Source: Amnibacterium sp.
GTDB lineage: Bacteria > Actinomycetota > Actinomycetes > Actinomycetales > Microbacteriaceae
DNA length: 64,000 nt
Assembly: GCA_025936735.1 (NCBI GenBank)
Contig: JAICSU010000002.1
Location: 1 to 64,000, forward strand
Reading direction: 5' to 3'
Part shown: in pieces, positions 27,729-37,495 of the stretch
Numbering within the stretch: position 1 is the first letter of the stretch
How the letters are laid out: every line of letters starts with the position of its first letter
The notes under the pieces: model-generated
What the model was told of the DNA's origin: nothing
What the model saw: the letters and a program-made list of their open reading frames with translations, nothing else
The model's database searches: none
Translations under genes and position numbers: made by a program

Positions 27729-28570
27729 CCTCGGACTCGGGCCTGCGTGTCGCGGCGAAATGCCGGGTGATCCTCGACAACGACTGGGCGGGCGACCCCG
27801 ACGGACTCGTCGCGCTGGCGCACCACCTGCTCTCGCCGGCGAACCGGATCGAGCTCGTCACGAGCTCCTTCCTCAACCCCGTGTTCGAGTCGCCGGGCGG
27901 TGCGCGGCGGGGTGCGGCGCTCGCCGAGGATCTTCTCGACCTCATCGGCCCCGCGGAGCGACCGCCCGTGGTCGCCGGGTCCGAGGCCGCGCTCGGCCAC
28001 TCGTCCAGCGCCGCTGCGGAGGCGATCGTCGAGACGGCGCGTCGCGACGATCCGCTGCCGCTGCTCCTCGTCTGCGCCGGCCCCCTCACGAACGTCGCGG
28101 AGGCCTTGCGGCTCGATCCCGGCATCGCCGGCCGCATGACGCTGGTCTGGGTCGGGGGCGCGGCCCCCGACCGCGGGTTCGAGTACAACCGGGACACCGA
28201 CCCCGCCGCCGCCGATCTCGTGCTCGCTCAGGCGGGGCTCCCGATCGTGTCGTTCCCGCTCGAGGCGTACGAGCGCTGCGCGTACTCGGTCGCCGAGCTC
28301 GAGCAGGACCTGCGAGGCTCGGGTCGCGTCGGTCGGTGGCTGTGGCAGCGGTTCGTCGGCCTGCCGCTGCCGGAGGGGTTCCCGATCGGCGCCACCTGGG
28401 CGCTCGGCGACAGCCCGCCGCTGCTCGTGACCGCGCTGACCGAGGCCTCGAGCACCTTCGTCGTGGAGCCGACCGGCCCGGGGGAGCGCCGCCGGTGCAC
28501 GGCGGTGGACTTCCGGCTGCTCGTCGGCGACCTGCTCGCCCGGCTGCGGCTGCACGAGGCGGCGACCTGA
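27725..28570 (+). CDS. Nucleoside hydrolase-like protein (divergent metal motif)
   Basis: CRVILDNDWAGDPDGLVALAHHLLSP (in place of DTDxGxDD), LLVCAGPLTNVAEALR, MTLVWVGGAAPDRGFEYNRDTDPAAADLVL. Confidence 0.75.
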   Translation: MTSDSGLRVAAKCRVILDNDWAGDPDGLVALAHHLLSPANRIELVTSSFLNPVFESPGGARRGAALAEDLLDLIGPAERPPVVAGSEAALGHSSSAAAEAIVETARRDDPLPLLLVCAGPLTNVAEALRLDPGIAGRMTLVWVGGAAPDRGFEYNRDTDPAAADLVLAQAGLPIVSFPLEAYERCAYSVAELEQDLRGSGRVGRWLWQRFVGLPLPEGFPIGATWALGDSPPLLVTALTEASSTFVVEPTGPGERRRCTAVDFRLLVGDLLARLRLHEAAT

Positions 28571-28594
28571 CGTCGCCACCTCGAGGCCGCCGTT

Positions 28595-28630
28595 CCGGCC
28601 GTAGGGCGCCGTCCCGGCCGTAGGGCGCCG
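28595..28630. repeat. 19-bp period tandem duplication (CCGGCCGTAGGGCGCCG x2)
   Basis: Units 28595-28611 and 28614-28630 in the convergent intergenic region. Confidence 0.7.
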
Positions 28631-28663
28631 ACCGGCGTGTCGACCTTCACGCGGGACGGCTGC

Positions 28664-31327
28664 CTACACGCTGGGCATCCGGAGGTCGCCATCTCCAGCG
28701 GTGCCGAACCGGTGGGTCCCGGGCCCTACGATGACGGCCGCGGCGCCGGGCGGGGTGACCTCGCACTCGGTGCCCGGCGGCACCTCCACGTCCAGCACGA
28801 CGCCCTGCTCCACCCGTCTCCACGCGCTGCGGATCCGGCCGTAGGGCGAGTCGTGCGTGGCCTCCGCCCACTCGAGCCGCGCATCCGGCACCGGTGCGAT
28901 CGCGAACCGGCGGTACCCGGGCTCGAGGGTCCGGATCCCGGCGGTGTACCGGTGCAGGAACGCGATCACCGCGCCCTTCGAGTAGTGGTTGTGCGAGTGC
29001 GAGGGCATCCCGTCTGCGTCGTAGCCCTCCCACCGCTCCCAGATCGTGGTCGCGCCCCCGTCGATCATCTTCAGCCAGCTCGGCCACGTGTCCTGGAAGA
29101 GGAGGTCGTAAGCGACGTCGGCTCGGTCCGCGTCGGCGAGGGCGGGGAGCAGGAGCGGCGTCGACAGGAATCCGGTCGTGAGGTGGCCGCCCGCCTCGCG
29201 CACGAGGGCGGCCAGCTGATCCGCCACCGCCCGTCGGGCCTCATCGGGCAGGAGGTCGAAGACGAGCGCCCGCACGCAGGTCGCCTGGGTCGCCGGCGTC
29301 ACCCGTCCCGCCCCGTCGAGGAACTCGGTCGCCCAGGCCTCGCGCACCCGGTCGGAGTAGGCGGCGTAGCGCCGCGCCTCCTCCTCGCGACCGAGGACCT
29401 CCGCGATGCGCGCCGCGAGGCGGGTGGAGTGGCGCAGGTAGGCCGTCGCGACCTCGCTCTTGTCCGCCGCGACGAACGCCGGGAAGCCGAGCCGCTCCAC
29501 CTCCGGCTCCGGCTCGAGCCACTCGCCGAACGAGAAGCCCGCGTCCCAGAGGTACTCCTCGTGCGGCAGGGCCGTCGGCCGCGCGGCGACCCGCTCGGGG
29601 TGCCGCTGCTTCCGGGCGATGGTGGCCGCCCGGGAGAGCCACCGGACGAGCGCCGGCCAGGCCTCCTCGAGGATCCCGGTGTCGCCGTAGGCGAGGTACT
29701 GCTCCCAGGGCAGGATCGCGATCGCGTCGCCCCATCCGGCCGACCCGGCGAGGAAGGCGTTCGGACCCTCCCGGCCCTCGAAGCGCGGTTCGGGCGCGGT
29801 GTTCGGCAGCACCCCGTCCGGCCACTGCCCGGCGACGAAGTCCCGCAGCCACTTCGTGCCGAAGCCCGCCACGTCGAACAGGAACGCGGCGGACGGGAAG
29901 AACAGCTGCCAGTCGCCGGACCAGCCGGCGCGTTCCCGGGTCGGGCAGTCGGTGGGGATGTCGCACGCGTTGGCGAGGAAGCTCCCCCGGGCCGCCTCGT
30001 GCAGTCGGTCGATCCGCAGGTCGCTGCACGCGAAGGTGCCGGTCGCCGCCAGGTCGGTGTGCACGACGACGGCCGTGACGTCGGCCGGATCCAGGAAGTG
30101 GTCCAGCCCCTCGACCGCGACGTAGCGGAACCCCTTGGTGCTGTGGCGGGGCTCGACGACCGCATCCGGCTCGTCGCCGACCAGCACGGTGTCGACCTGG
30201 CCGGCAGGCAGCGGGTGCGGCAGCATCGGCACGTCGGGCACGATGTTCGCCTGCGTCAGGTCGCCGGATGGATCGAGCGCCTCCCCGTAGGTGAGCACCA
30301 GGCGGGACCCGGCGGCGCCGAGGCCGCCGAGCCGGATCCAGCCGTTGCTGTTGCGTCCGACGTCGACGATCTGGCGCGCTCCGACTCGCGACACGGCGAC
30401 CGCCGGCAGGGTTCCGACGCGCCGGACGGGCGGGGCGGGGGAGGCGACCAGGTTCTCGAGGCCGTAGTCCGCGACGCGGACCGGCTGCCACGTGTCCAGA
30501 GGGCCGGGGTGGCCGAGGTCGAGGGTCTCACCGTCGATGAGGTCGGCGAGATGGCGGGAAGGCGCCGAGGTCCACGCGCCGTCGGTCGCCACGGTGGTCC
30601 GCGCGCCGTCGGCGTCCTCCACCTCCAGCTGGGCGAGCAGTCCCGTCGCGTCGCCCCACTGACCGGAGGCGCGGAAGAGGCCGACCTGGCCGCGCCACCA
30701 GCCGTCGGACACCTCGACCGCGAGCTCGTTCCGCTCGCCGGTGCGGATGAGGCCCGTCACGTCGAACGTCTGCACCTGCAGGCGGTGCTCGTACTGCGTG
30801 TACCCCGGCGTCAGCTCCATGTCGCCGACCCGGACGCCGTTCAGGTGCGCCTCGTAGACGCCGTGAGCCGTGATGTACAGCCGCCCTCGAGCGACCGTGG
30901 CGGGAGCGAGGAAGGTCGTGCGCAGCCAGTTGGTGGGCCGGGAGCCGGCCGCGGCCCGTTCGGGTTCGAGGGGCTCGATCCATCGGGCCGACCAGTCCGC
31001 GGGGTCGAGGAGGCCGCATTCCCAGGAGGAGTCGTCCGACCAGGCGGTCCAGCCATCCTCGGTCAGGATGCGCACCCGCCAGAGGATGCGCTCGCGGCTC
31101 GAGGTCGGAGGGAGAGGTGCCGACACGAGCACCGACTCGCGCGACGCGACGAGGCCGGTGCGGGACCGCTCGCCGCCGCGCTCGGCCTCGATCTCATAGC
31201 CGCGCTGGGCGGGGCTTCCGGCCGGGAGCAGCCAGGACAGGCGGGGGAGGCGATCGCCGATCCCGAGCGGCGTGACGAGATGCTCGACGCGGAGTCCGTG
31301 CGGGCGGCTCTGCTGCATGCGCGCCAT
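28664..31327 (-). CDS. GH78 alpha-L-rhamnosidase
   Basis: 887 aa; LYITAHGVYEAHLNGVRVGDMELTPGYTQYEHRLQVQTFDVTGLI, DVGRNSNGWIRL, HSTKGFRYVAVEG, ACDIPTDCPTRERAGWSGDWQLF, SHNHYSKGAVIAFLHRYTAGI. Confidence 0.92.
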   Translation of the reverse strand: MARMQQSRPHGLRVEHLVTPLGIGDRLPRLSWLLPAGSPAQRGYEIEAERGGERSRTGLVASRESVLVSAPLPPTSSRERILWRVRILTEDGWTAWSDDSSWECGLLDPADWSARWIEPLEPERAAAGSRPTNWLRTTFLAPATVARGRLYITAHGVYEAHLNGVRVGDMELTPGYTQYEHRLQVQTFDVTGLIRTGERNELAVEVSDGWWRGQVGLFRASGQWGDATGLLAQLEVEDADGARTTVATDGAWTSAPSRHLADLIDGETLDLGHPGPLDTWQPVRVADYGLENLVASPAPPVRRVGTLPAVAVSRVGARQIVDVGRNSNGWIRLGGLGAAGSRLVLTYGEALDPSGDLTQANIVPDVPMLPHPLPAGQVDTVLVGDEPDAVVEPRHSTKGFRYVAVEGLDHFLDPADVTAVVVHTDLAATGTFACSDLRIDRLHEAARGSFLANACDIPTDCPTRERAGWSGDWQLFFPSAAFLFDVAGFGTKWLRDFVAGQWPDGVLPNTAPEPRFEGREGPNAFLAGSAGWGDAIAILPWEQYLAYGDTGILEEAWPALVRWLSRAATIARKQRHPERVAARPTALPHEEYLWDAGFSFGEWLEPEPEVERLGFPAFVAADKSEVATAYLRHSTRLAARIAEVLGREEEARRYAAYSDRVREAWATEFLDGAGRVTPATQATCVRALVFDLLPDEARRAVADQLAALVREAGGHLTTGFLSTPLLLPALADADRADVAYDLLFQDTWPSWLKMIDGGATTIWERWEGYDADGMPSHSHNHYSKGAVIAFLHRYTAGIRTLEPGYRRFAIAPVPDARLEWAEATHDSPYGRIRSAWRRVEQGVVLDVEVPPGTECEVTPPGAAAVIVGPGTHRFGTAGDGDLRMPSV

Positions 31328-31428
31328 CCTCCTTCAGGTCGCGGCGGCCTGCCGCCGGCCTCCTTGGGCGGCCGGAAGCAGGGGCGTGTGCCGCTCGGCT
31401 CGGGCTCCGCGATGGACGGTGATCCGTG

Positions 31429-31457
31429 TTGACAGCGGGCCACCTGGCCCCTACGGT
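31429..31457 (+). promoter_or_regulatory. Candidate promoter TTGACA-N17-TACGGT
   Basis: TTGACA 31429-31434; TACGGT 31452-31457; upstream of the LivG-like gene. Confidence 0.5.
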
Positions 31458-31472
31458 GACCACCAGCCACCT

Positions 31473-31500
31473 TGAAAACTTACTTTCGTCTGTCGAAAGT
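31473..31500 (+). promoter_or_regulatory. Shared operator motif, copy C
   Basis: TTGAAAA-CTTA-CTTTC-GTCTGTC-GAAAG(T); ACTTTC-N7-GAAAGT is a perfect inverted repeat. Confidence 0.55.
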
Positions 31501-31523
31501 ACCGGATCGGCGATGGAGGCGCA

Positions 31524-32276
31524 ATGACGCGACTGCTGGAAGTCGACCGGCTGCGGGTGACGTATGGGGCCGTGGTCGCGGTGAACGACGTCTCCCTCGC
31601 CGTCGACTCCGGCGAGGTCCTCGGCCTCATCGGGCCGAACGGCGCGGGCAAGTCGTCCTTCATCGACGGCCTCACCGGTGGCATCCGCCGCGGCGGGTCG
31701 GTCCGGTTCGAGGGCGCCTCGCTCGACGGCCTGCCGCCGCACAAGGTGAGCCGCCGGGGGCTCGTGCGCACCTTCCAGTCGGTGGAGCTGTTCGGTGATC
31801 TGACCGTGGAGGAGAATCTCCGACTGGCCGCCGACCGCCCGACGGGGTTCGATCTCCTCCGCGACCTCGTCGTCCCGTCCCGGCCGCGCGGGCTCGATGA
31901 CGTCCGCTGGGCTGCGGCCGTCTGTGGGCTCGAGGACGCGCTCGACGCCTTCCCGAGCGAGCTGAGCCACGGCCGGCGCAAGCTCGCGGGCGTGGCGCGG
32001 GCGCTCGCCATGCGCCCCCGGCTCGTGCTGCTCGACGAGCCCGCAGCCGGCCTCGACACCGAGGAGAGCGTCGCGTTCGGCGAGCGGCTGCGGTCGTTGC
32101 CGGCGAACGGCGTGAGCGCGCTACTGGTCGACCACGACATGGAGCTCGTGCTCGGCGTGTGCGACCGCATCACGGTGCTCGATTTCGGGTCCGTGCTCGC
32201 CACCGGCAGCCCGGCCGAGATCCGCGCGGATCAGAAGGTCATCGACGCCTACCTCGGGGGCAGCCGTGCCGCGTGA
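31524..32276 (+). CDS. ABC transporter ATP-binding protein, branched-chain amino acid type (LivG-like)
   Basis: GLIGPNGAGKSSFIDGLTG, LSHGRRKLAGVARALAMRPRLVLLDEPAAGLD. Confidence 0.88.
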   Translation: MTRLLEVDRLRVTYGAVVAVNDVSLAVDSGEVLGLIGPNGAGKSSFIDGLTGGIRRGGSVRFEGASLDGLPPHKVSRRGLVRTFQSVELFGDLTVEENLRLAADRPTGFDLLRDLVVPSRPRGLDDVRWAAAVCGLEDALDAFPSELSHGRRKLAGVARALAMRPRLVLLDEPAAGLDTEESVAFGERLRSLPANGVSALLVDHDMELVLGVCDRITVLDFGSVLATGSPAEIRADQKVIDAYLGGSRAA

Positions 32277-33066
32277 GTCCGCCGTGCTCGAGGTGACCGA
32301 CCTCACCGCCGGCTACAACGGCCTGGCGGTCGTGCGTGGCGTGACCGTGACGGTGGGCCGGGGCGAGGTGGTCGCACTGCTCGGGCCGAACGGGGCAGGC
32401 AAGACGACGACCCTGAAGGCCGTCGCAGGCCTCCTGAAGCCGCTCGGGGGCACCATCAGCGTCGACGGCGCCGCCACGGCCGGTCGTCCCGCCCACGTCC
32501 TCGCTCGACGGGGCGTGGCGCTCGTGCCCGAGGACCGGGCGATCTTCGCCGACCTCACCACGCGCGAGAACCTCCGTGTCGCCGCCTCGGGCAAGGCGAA
32601 GGATCGCGAGGCGGAGGTCCTCGACCTGCTGCCGGAGCTGCGCAAATGCCTGAACCGGAAGGCCGGCCTGCTGTCGGGTGGCGAGCAGCAGATGCTCGCC
32701 GTCGGCCGGGCGCTTGTCGGCCGCCCGAAGCTGCTGGTGGTCGACGAGATGAGCCTCGGGCTCGCGCCGGTCGTCGTCCAGCGGCTGCTGCCCGTGCTGC
32801 GCGACGTAGCGGCGCGCGGGACCGGCGTGCTCGTCGTCGAGCAGCACGTGCACCTCGCCCTCGAGGTCGTCGACCGGGCGTACGTGCTCACGCACGGGCG
32901 CCTCGTCATGGAGGGCACGGCCGAGCGGCTGCGCTCCGACGAGGGCCTGCTCGCCGCCTCGTACTTCGGTGACCAGCGCGCCGCCGAGCGGCTGGTCGCG
33001 TCCTCGGGTGGCTCCGCGGAGTCGCCCGAGGCGGCACCGCTCGAACCTCGCGGCCCCCTTCCCTGA
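32266..33066 (+). CDS. ABC transporter ATP-binding protein, branched-chain amino acid type (LivF-like)
   Basis: LLGPNGAGKTTTLKAVAGLLKPLGG, LSGGEQQMLAVGRALVGRPKLLVVDEMSLGLAPVVV. Confidence 0.9.
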   Translation: MPRESAVLEVTDLTAGYNGLAVVRGVTVTVGRGEVVALLGPNGAGKTTTLKAVAGLLKPLGGTISVDGAATAGRPAHVLARRGVALVPEDRAIFADLTTRENLRVAASGKAKDREAEVLDLLPELRKCLNRKAGLLSGGEQQMLAVGRALVGRPKLLVVDEMSLGLAPVVVQRLLPVLRDVAARGTGVLVVEQHVHLALEVVDRAYVLTHGRLVMEGTAERLRSDEGLLAASYFGDQRAAERLVASSGGSAESPEAAPLEPRGPLP

Positions 33067-33118
33067 ACTCCGGCACCGCCGGACCCGCACCATCCCTGCA
33101 CTGCACGAAGGAGCGCAC

Positions 33119-34417
33119 ATGCACATCAACCCGAGATCCCGTGGAACGGCCGCAGCCGCAGCCGCCGCCGGGCTCCTGCTCGCCCTGACCGCCTGCTCGT
33201 CGAGCGGCGCAGGCTCCGGTGGTTCGTCTTCACCTGCGTCCGCGTCCTCGTCCTCCGGCACCGGCTCCGCCCCCGCCGCTGATGTGCTCGGTACCGCGAA
33301 GAAGGCGGCCGGCTCGCCGGTCGTGCTCGGCGTTCTCAACATCGAGTCCGGCCCCGTGACGTTCCCCGAGGTCTACCAGGCGGAGCAGGCCGCCGTGGCC
33401 TACGTCAACGACTACAAGGGCGGCATCGGCGGGCACCCGATCAAGCTCGTGCACTGCGCGACCGACGGCCAGCCCTCGACCTCCCAGCGCTGCGCGAACC
33501 AGATCCTCGACCAGAAGCCGGTCGCGATCCTCGGCGCCGCCGACACCGGATCGCCCGGCGCGATCCCGGTCTACCAGCGGGCGAACCTGCCCTACCTCGG
33601 CGGGATCGCGTTCACGCCGGTCGAGCAGAACGACCCCGACGCGGCCATCTTCTCGAGCATCTCGACGGGCGACAACGCCGCCATGGCGGTCTACGCCGCG
33701 AAGAAGCTCGGCGTGAAGAGCGCCGCCGTGATCTACACGTCGGACACGCAGGGCACGGCCAGTGCGCTCGGCACGATCGTCCCCACCATGACGAACGCGG
33801 GCATCACGAAGATCACGAAGATCGCCGTGCCGCCGACCTCCTCCGACGTGTCATCCGCGGTCGCCACCGCCACGAGCGCGTCTCCGGACCTCGTCTACGT
33901 GGACACTCCCGCGGCCTGCCCGAACGTCCTGTCCTCGCTGAAGCAGCTGGGCTACACCGGGAAGATCGCGGGCATCGATCCGTGCACCGCCCCGAAGGCG
34001 ATCCAGGGCGCCAACGGCGGAGCCGAAGGGCTCTACTTCGCCGCTCCCGTCCTCGACCCGTTCTCCACCGACAAGGACGCCCAGATCTACCAGGCGGCCC
34101 TGAAGAAGTACGCGCCGGCGGACATCGCACTGGACTCGCTCGCGACCATCGGCTTCCAGTCGGTGATCAACGTGCAGGCGGCGCTCGCGAACTTCACCAC
34201 GGCGGACCTCACGAAGGACAAGATCCTCGCCGCGTTCCGCACGGGCAGCGACCACCCGAACTTCATGGGGCATCCGTACACCTGCGACGGCAAGGCGATG
34301 GCCGGAGCGACCGCCGTCTGCAACGCCTACGAGCAGATCCGGCAGCTGAAGGGCGGCAAGCCGACGGTCGCCACGCAGTGGGAGACCGCGGGCACCTACT
34401 ACAAGCCCGCCCACTGA
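33119..34417 (+). CDS. ABC transporter substrate-binding protein, branched-chain amino acid type (lipoprotein)
   Basis: Lipobox LLLALTACSSSG; VLGVLNIESGPVTFPEVYQAEQAAVAYVNDYKGGIGGHPIKLVHCATDGQPSTSQRCANQILDQ. Confidence 0.88.
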   Translation: MHINPRSRGTAAAAAAAGLLLALTACSSSGAGSGGSSSPASASSSSGTGSAPAADVLGTAKKAAGSPVVLGVLNIESGPVTFPEVYQAEQAAVAYVNDYKGGIGGHPIKLVHCATDGQPSTSQRCANQILDQKPVAILGAADTGSPGAIPVYQRANLPYLGGIAFTPVEQNDPDAAIFSSISTGDNAAMAVYAAKKLGVKSAAVIYTSDTQGTASALGTIVPTMTNAGITKITKIAVPPTSSDVSSAVATATSASPDLVYVDTPAACPNVLSSLKQLGYTGKIAGIDPCTAPKAIQGANGGAEGLYFAAPVLDPFSTDKDAQIYQAALKKYAPADIALDSLATIGFQSVINVQAALANFTTADLTKDKILAAFRTGSDHPNFMGHPYTCDGKAMAGATAVCNAYEQIRQLKGGKPTVATQWETAGTYYKPAH

Positions 34418-34449
34418 GCCGGATCGCACCGGATCGACGAGGACGCTCT

Positions 34450-36540
34450 GTGAACCTGGTTCTGCTCTTCCTGCTGCTCGGCCTCGGGGCCGGCGGGGTG
34501 TACGCCCTGCTCGGCCTCGGGCTGGTGCTGAAGTACCGCGCGACCCAGGTCATCGACTTCGCGCATGCATCGGTCGCGATGTTCAGCGCCTACGTCTTCG
34601 TCAACCTGCGGTCCACCGGGCGGCTCGAGCTGCCCTGGATCCTGCTCCCGCACGAGATCCCGATCGCGAGTGCCGGCATCGACGTGCTGCCGGCGCTCGC
34701 GATCACCCTCGTCTACGGCACCCTGCTCGGCTACGTGCTGTTCCTCGTCGTCTACCGGCCGCTGCTGCGGGCGGCGCCCCTCACGAAGGTGTGCGCGTCC
34801 GTCGGCGTCATGCTCGGGCTCGAGGCGATCGCGGTCCTGAACTTCGGGACGACGTCGCTCGCGACCGGTCCCGTGCTGCCGAGCGTCCCGATCCGGATCG
34901 CGTCAGTCGCCTTCCCGTCCGACCGGCTCGTGCTGCTCGGGATCGTGGTCGCGGCGGCCCTCGCCCTGCTGGCGCTCTACCGGTTCACGCGGTTCGGGCT
35001 CGCGACCCGCGCGAGCGCCGAGAACGAGACCGGCGCGGCGCTCATCGGGATCTCGCCGACCGCGATCGCCACGCGGAACTGGGTGATCGCCAGCGCCTTC
35101 GCCGCGCTGTCCGGCATCCTCATCACGCCGATCTCGTCCCTCGACCCGACGTCCTACACACTGTTCGTCGTCCCGGCGCTCGGGGCCGCCCTCGTCGGCC
35201 GGTTCGCATCGTTCCCCTGGACGGCGGGAGCGGGGATCGCGCTCGGGATCTTCCAGTCCGAGGTCACACTCCTGCAGGCCCAGGTGCCGTGGATGCCGCG
35301 CCAGGGCCTCGGCGACGGCGTCCCCTTCCTCCTCATCCTGATCGCGATGACGGTCAGCGCCCGCCGCCTCGGCGTCCGCGGTGACCCCGGCACGATGCGG
35401 AACCCGTCGCTCGGGCGACCCACCCGCCCGCTCGCGACGAGCATCGTCTGCCTCGTCCTCGGCCTGATCGTGCTGGTGGCCCTTCAGGGCTCCTTCCGCG
35501 CGGCGTTCATCTCGTCCCTCATCACGACGTGCATCTGCCTCTCCCTCGTGCTGCTCACGGGGTTCGTCGGCCAGGTGTCGCTCGCCCAGATGTCGTTCGT
35601 GGGCTTCTCCGCCTTCGTGCTCTCGCAGCTCGGGGCCATCGCCGGGCTGCCGTTCCCGATCCCGGCCCTGCTCGCCGCGCTCACGGCCGTGCCGCTCGGC
35701 GTGCTCATCGGCCTGCCCGCGCTCCGGGTCCGCGGCGTCAGCCTCGCCGTCGTGACGCTCGCCGTGGCGGCCGCCATGGATGCCCTGGTGTTCAGCAACG
35801 CCGCCTTCAGCGGCGGGCTCGGCGGCCGCACGATCGGCTCGCCGACCTTCTTCGGCATCGACCTCGGCATCGCCCAGGGCCACGACTACCCTCGCGTGAT
35901 CTTCGGCGTCGTGGTCCTCGTCGTGGTCGTCCTCGTCGGGTACGGCGTCGCCCGCCTGCGGACCAGCTCGACGGGACGGGTGCTCGTGGCCATCCGCTCC
36001 AACGAGCGCGCCGCCGCGTTCGTCGGCGTCGACGTCGCCCGCATGAAGCTGTTCGCGTTCGCCCTCTCCTCCTTCATCGCCGGGCTCGCCGGGAGCCTCC
36101 TCGCCTATGACCAGGGCACCGTCTCGAGCGCGTCGTTCGCGACCTTCACCTCGCTCACGGTGCTCGCGATCGCCTATGTCGCCGGCATCGGCCGCATCGC
36201 GGGCGCCGTCATCGCGGGCCTCATGTTCGCGTCGGACGGCCTCTTCGTCTCGTTCCTCGACGCGTGGCTGCACATCGGCCAGTACCAGCAGATCGTGGCG
36301 GGCGTCGCGCTCGCGTTCACCGCCATCCAGAACCAGAACGGCGTCGCCGCCGAGCTGGCGGGGGAGAAGGGCCTGGCGCTGCGGATCGCGCGCCTGCGCG
36401 ACCGCATCCTCCCCGTGCGGTGGTTCGGGGGCGCCGCTCCCGCGCCCCTGCGCACCCGGTCGACATCGGATGTGACGAGGACGGCGGCCGCCGAGCCGGC
36501 GGTCGCAGTGAAGGAGGAGGCCGGTGCCCGAAACCCGTGA
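34450..36540 (+). CDS. Fused LivH-LivM branched-chain-type ABC permease
   Basis: N-terminal LLGLGAGGVYALLGLGLVLKYRATQVIDFAHASVAMFSAY (LivH) and C-terminal FVGQVSLAQMSFVGFSAFVLSQ...GRVLVAIRSNERAAAFVGVDVARMKLFAFALSSFIAGLAG (LivM) in one frame. Confidence 0.9.
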   Translation: MNLVLLFLLLGLGAGGVYALLGLGLVLKYRATQVIDFAHASVAMFSAYVFVNLRSTGRLELPWILLPHEIPIASAGIDVLPALAITLVYGTLLGYVLFLVVYRPLLRAAPLTKVCASVGVMLGLEAIAVLNFGTTSLATGPVLPSVPIRIASVAFPSDRLVLLGIVVAAALALLALYRFTRFGLATRASAENETGAALIGISPTAIATRNWVIASAFAALSGILITPISSLDPTSYTLFVVPALGAALVGRFASFPWTAGAGIALGIFQSEVTLLQAQVPWMPRQGLGDGVPFLLILIAMTVSARRLGVRGDPGTMRNPSLGRPTRPLATSIVCLVLGLIVLVALQGSFRAAFISSLITTCICLSLVLLTGFVGQVSLAQMSFVGFSAFVLSQLGAIAGLPFPIPALLAALTAVPLGVLIGLPALRVRGVSLAVVTLAVAAAMDALVFSNAAFSGGLGGRTIGSPTFFGIDLGIAQGHDYPRVIFGVVVLVVVVLVGYGVARLRTSSTGRVLVAIRSNERAAAFVGVDVARMKLFAFALSSFIAGLAGSLLAYDQGTVSSASFATFTSLTVLAIAYVAGIGRIAGAVIAGLMFASDGLFVSFLDAWLHIGQYQQIVAGVALAFTAIQNQNGVAAELAGEKGLALRIARLRDRILPVRWFGGAAPAPLRTRSTSDVTRTAAAEPAVAVKEEAGARNP

Positions 36541-37495
36541 CATCCCGCTCGCCGAGGCGCGAGCGCTGGTCGCCCGTGCCGTCGACAAGGCCGAGCAGCT
36601 CGGCCTCCGCGGCGGCATCGCGGTGGTCGGGGGGACCGGCGCCCTGGTGTCGACCTCGCGGATGGACCGCGGCGGTGCCGGCGGCATGGCCCGCGCGCGG
36701 TCGAAGGCCTGGATCTCGGCGACGCAGCAGATCCCGAGCGCCGAACACCTGCAGCGGATGAACTTCGTCTCCCCGCCGGTGGAGAAGGGCTTCGTGCTCT
36801 GCTCGCCCGAGGCCGCCTTCCCCGGCGCCGGCGGCATGCCGATCGTCGACGGCGACGAGGTGATCGGCGGCATCGCGGCCTCCGGCGCGACCGTCAGCCC
36901 CTTCTTCCCTCAGGGGGTCGAGCAGGAGCGGATGATCGCCGAGGGCCGGCCCGCCAACCCCGAGGACCTGCTCATCCACTACGCGCTCGGCCTGCCCTAC
37001 GTCGGGCAGCACGGCGACGACGTCGAGCGCTGGGCGCGCAGCTTCGGCCCCTTCCCGGAGGACGCCCCGACGGGCATGGGCATGGCGGAGGCGCCGCGTG
37101 CCGCCCGGCAGCAGGAGCTGGCGCAGGCCATCCGGCTCGCCGACGCCGTGATGGCGGAGGCCGAGCGCCGCGACGCTCTCGTCGCCGTCGCGGTGGTGGA
37201 CCGCCGAGGCGACCCGATCCAGCAGGACGGCATGGACGGGTCGCCCACCGCCGCGGGGTTCCTCGCGCCCGCGCTCGCCGCCACGGCCGCGACCTTCGAG
37301 CTGCGCAGCGACGAGGTCGCCGGGCGGGTTCCGCAGGCGATGCTCGACCGGCTGCTGCCCTACGCGACCGCCACCGTCGCCGGCGGCGTGCCCGTCGTGC
37401 GCGACGGGCGCGTGGTCGGCGGCCTCGGCGTCGCCGGCACGGATCCGGCGCTGGCGGCGGAGATCGCGGTCGCCGCGCTCGAGGTGACCGCATGA
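36524..37495 (+). CDS. Tandem GlcG/HbpS (DUF336)-like two-domain protein
   Basis: Two similar segments: LAEARALVARAVDKAEQLGLRGGIAVVGGTGALVSTSRMD...GGMPIVDGDEVIGGIAASG and LAQAIRLADAVMAEAERRDALVAVAVVDRRGDPIQQDGMDG...GGVPVVRDGRVVGGLGVAG. Confidence 0.75.
   Translation: MPETRDIPLAEARALVARAVDKAEQLGLRGGIAVVGGTGALVSTSRMDRGGAGGMARARSKAWISATQQIPSAEHLQRMNFVSPPVEKGFVLCSPEAAFPGAGGMPIVDGDEVIGGIAASGATVSPFFPQGVEQERMIAEGRPANPEDLLIHYALGLPYVGQHGDDVERWARSFGPFPEDAPTGMGMAEAPRAARQQELAQAIRLADAVMAEAERRDALVAVAVVDRRGDPIQQDGMDGSPTAAGFLAPALAATAATFELRSDEVAGRVPQAMLDRLLPYATATVAGGVPVVRDGRVVGGLGVAGTDPALAAEIAVAALEVTA

Noticed and set aside
28595-28630. Two-unit tandem repeat as a possible CRISPR or regulatory array
   Set aside because: Only two units with a 2-nt gap; more likely replication slippage in an intergenic region.
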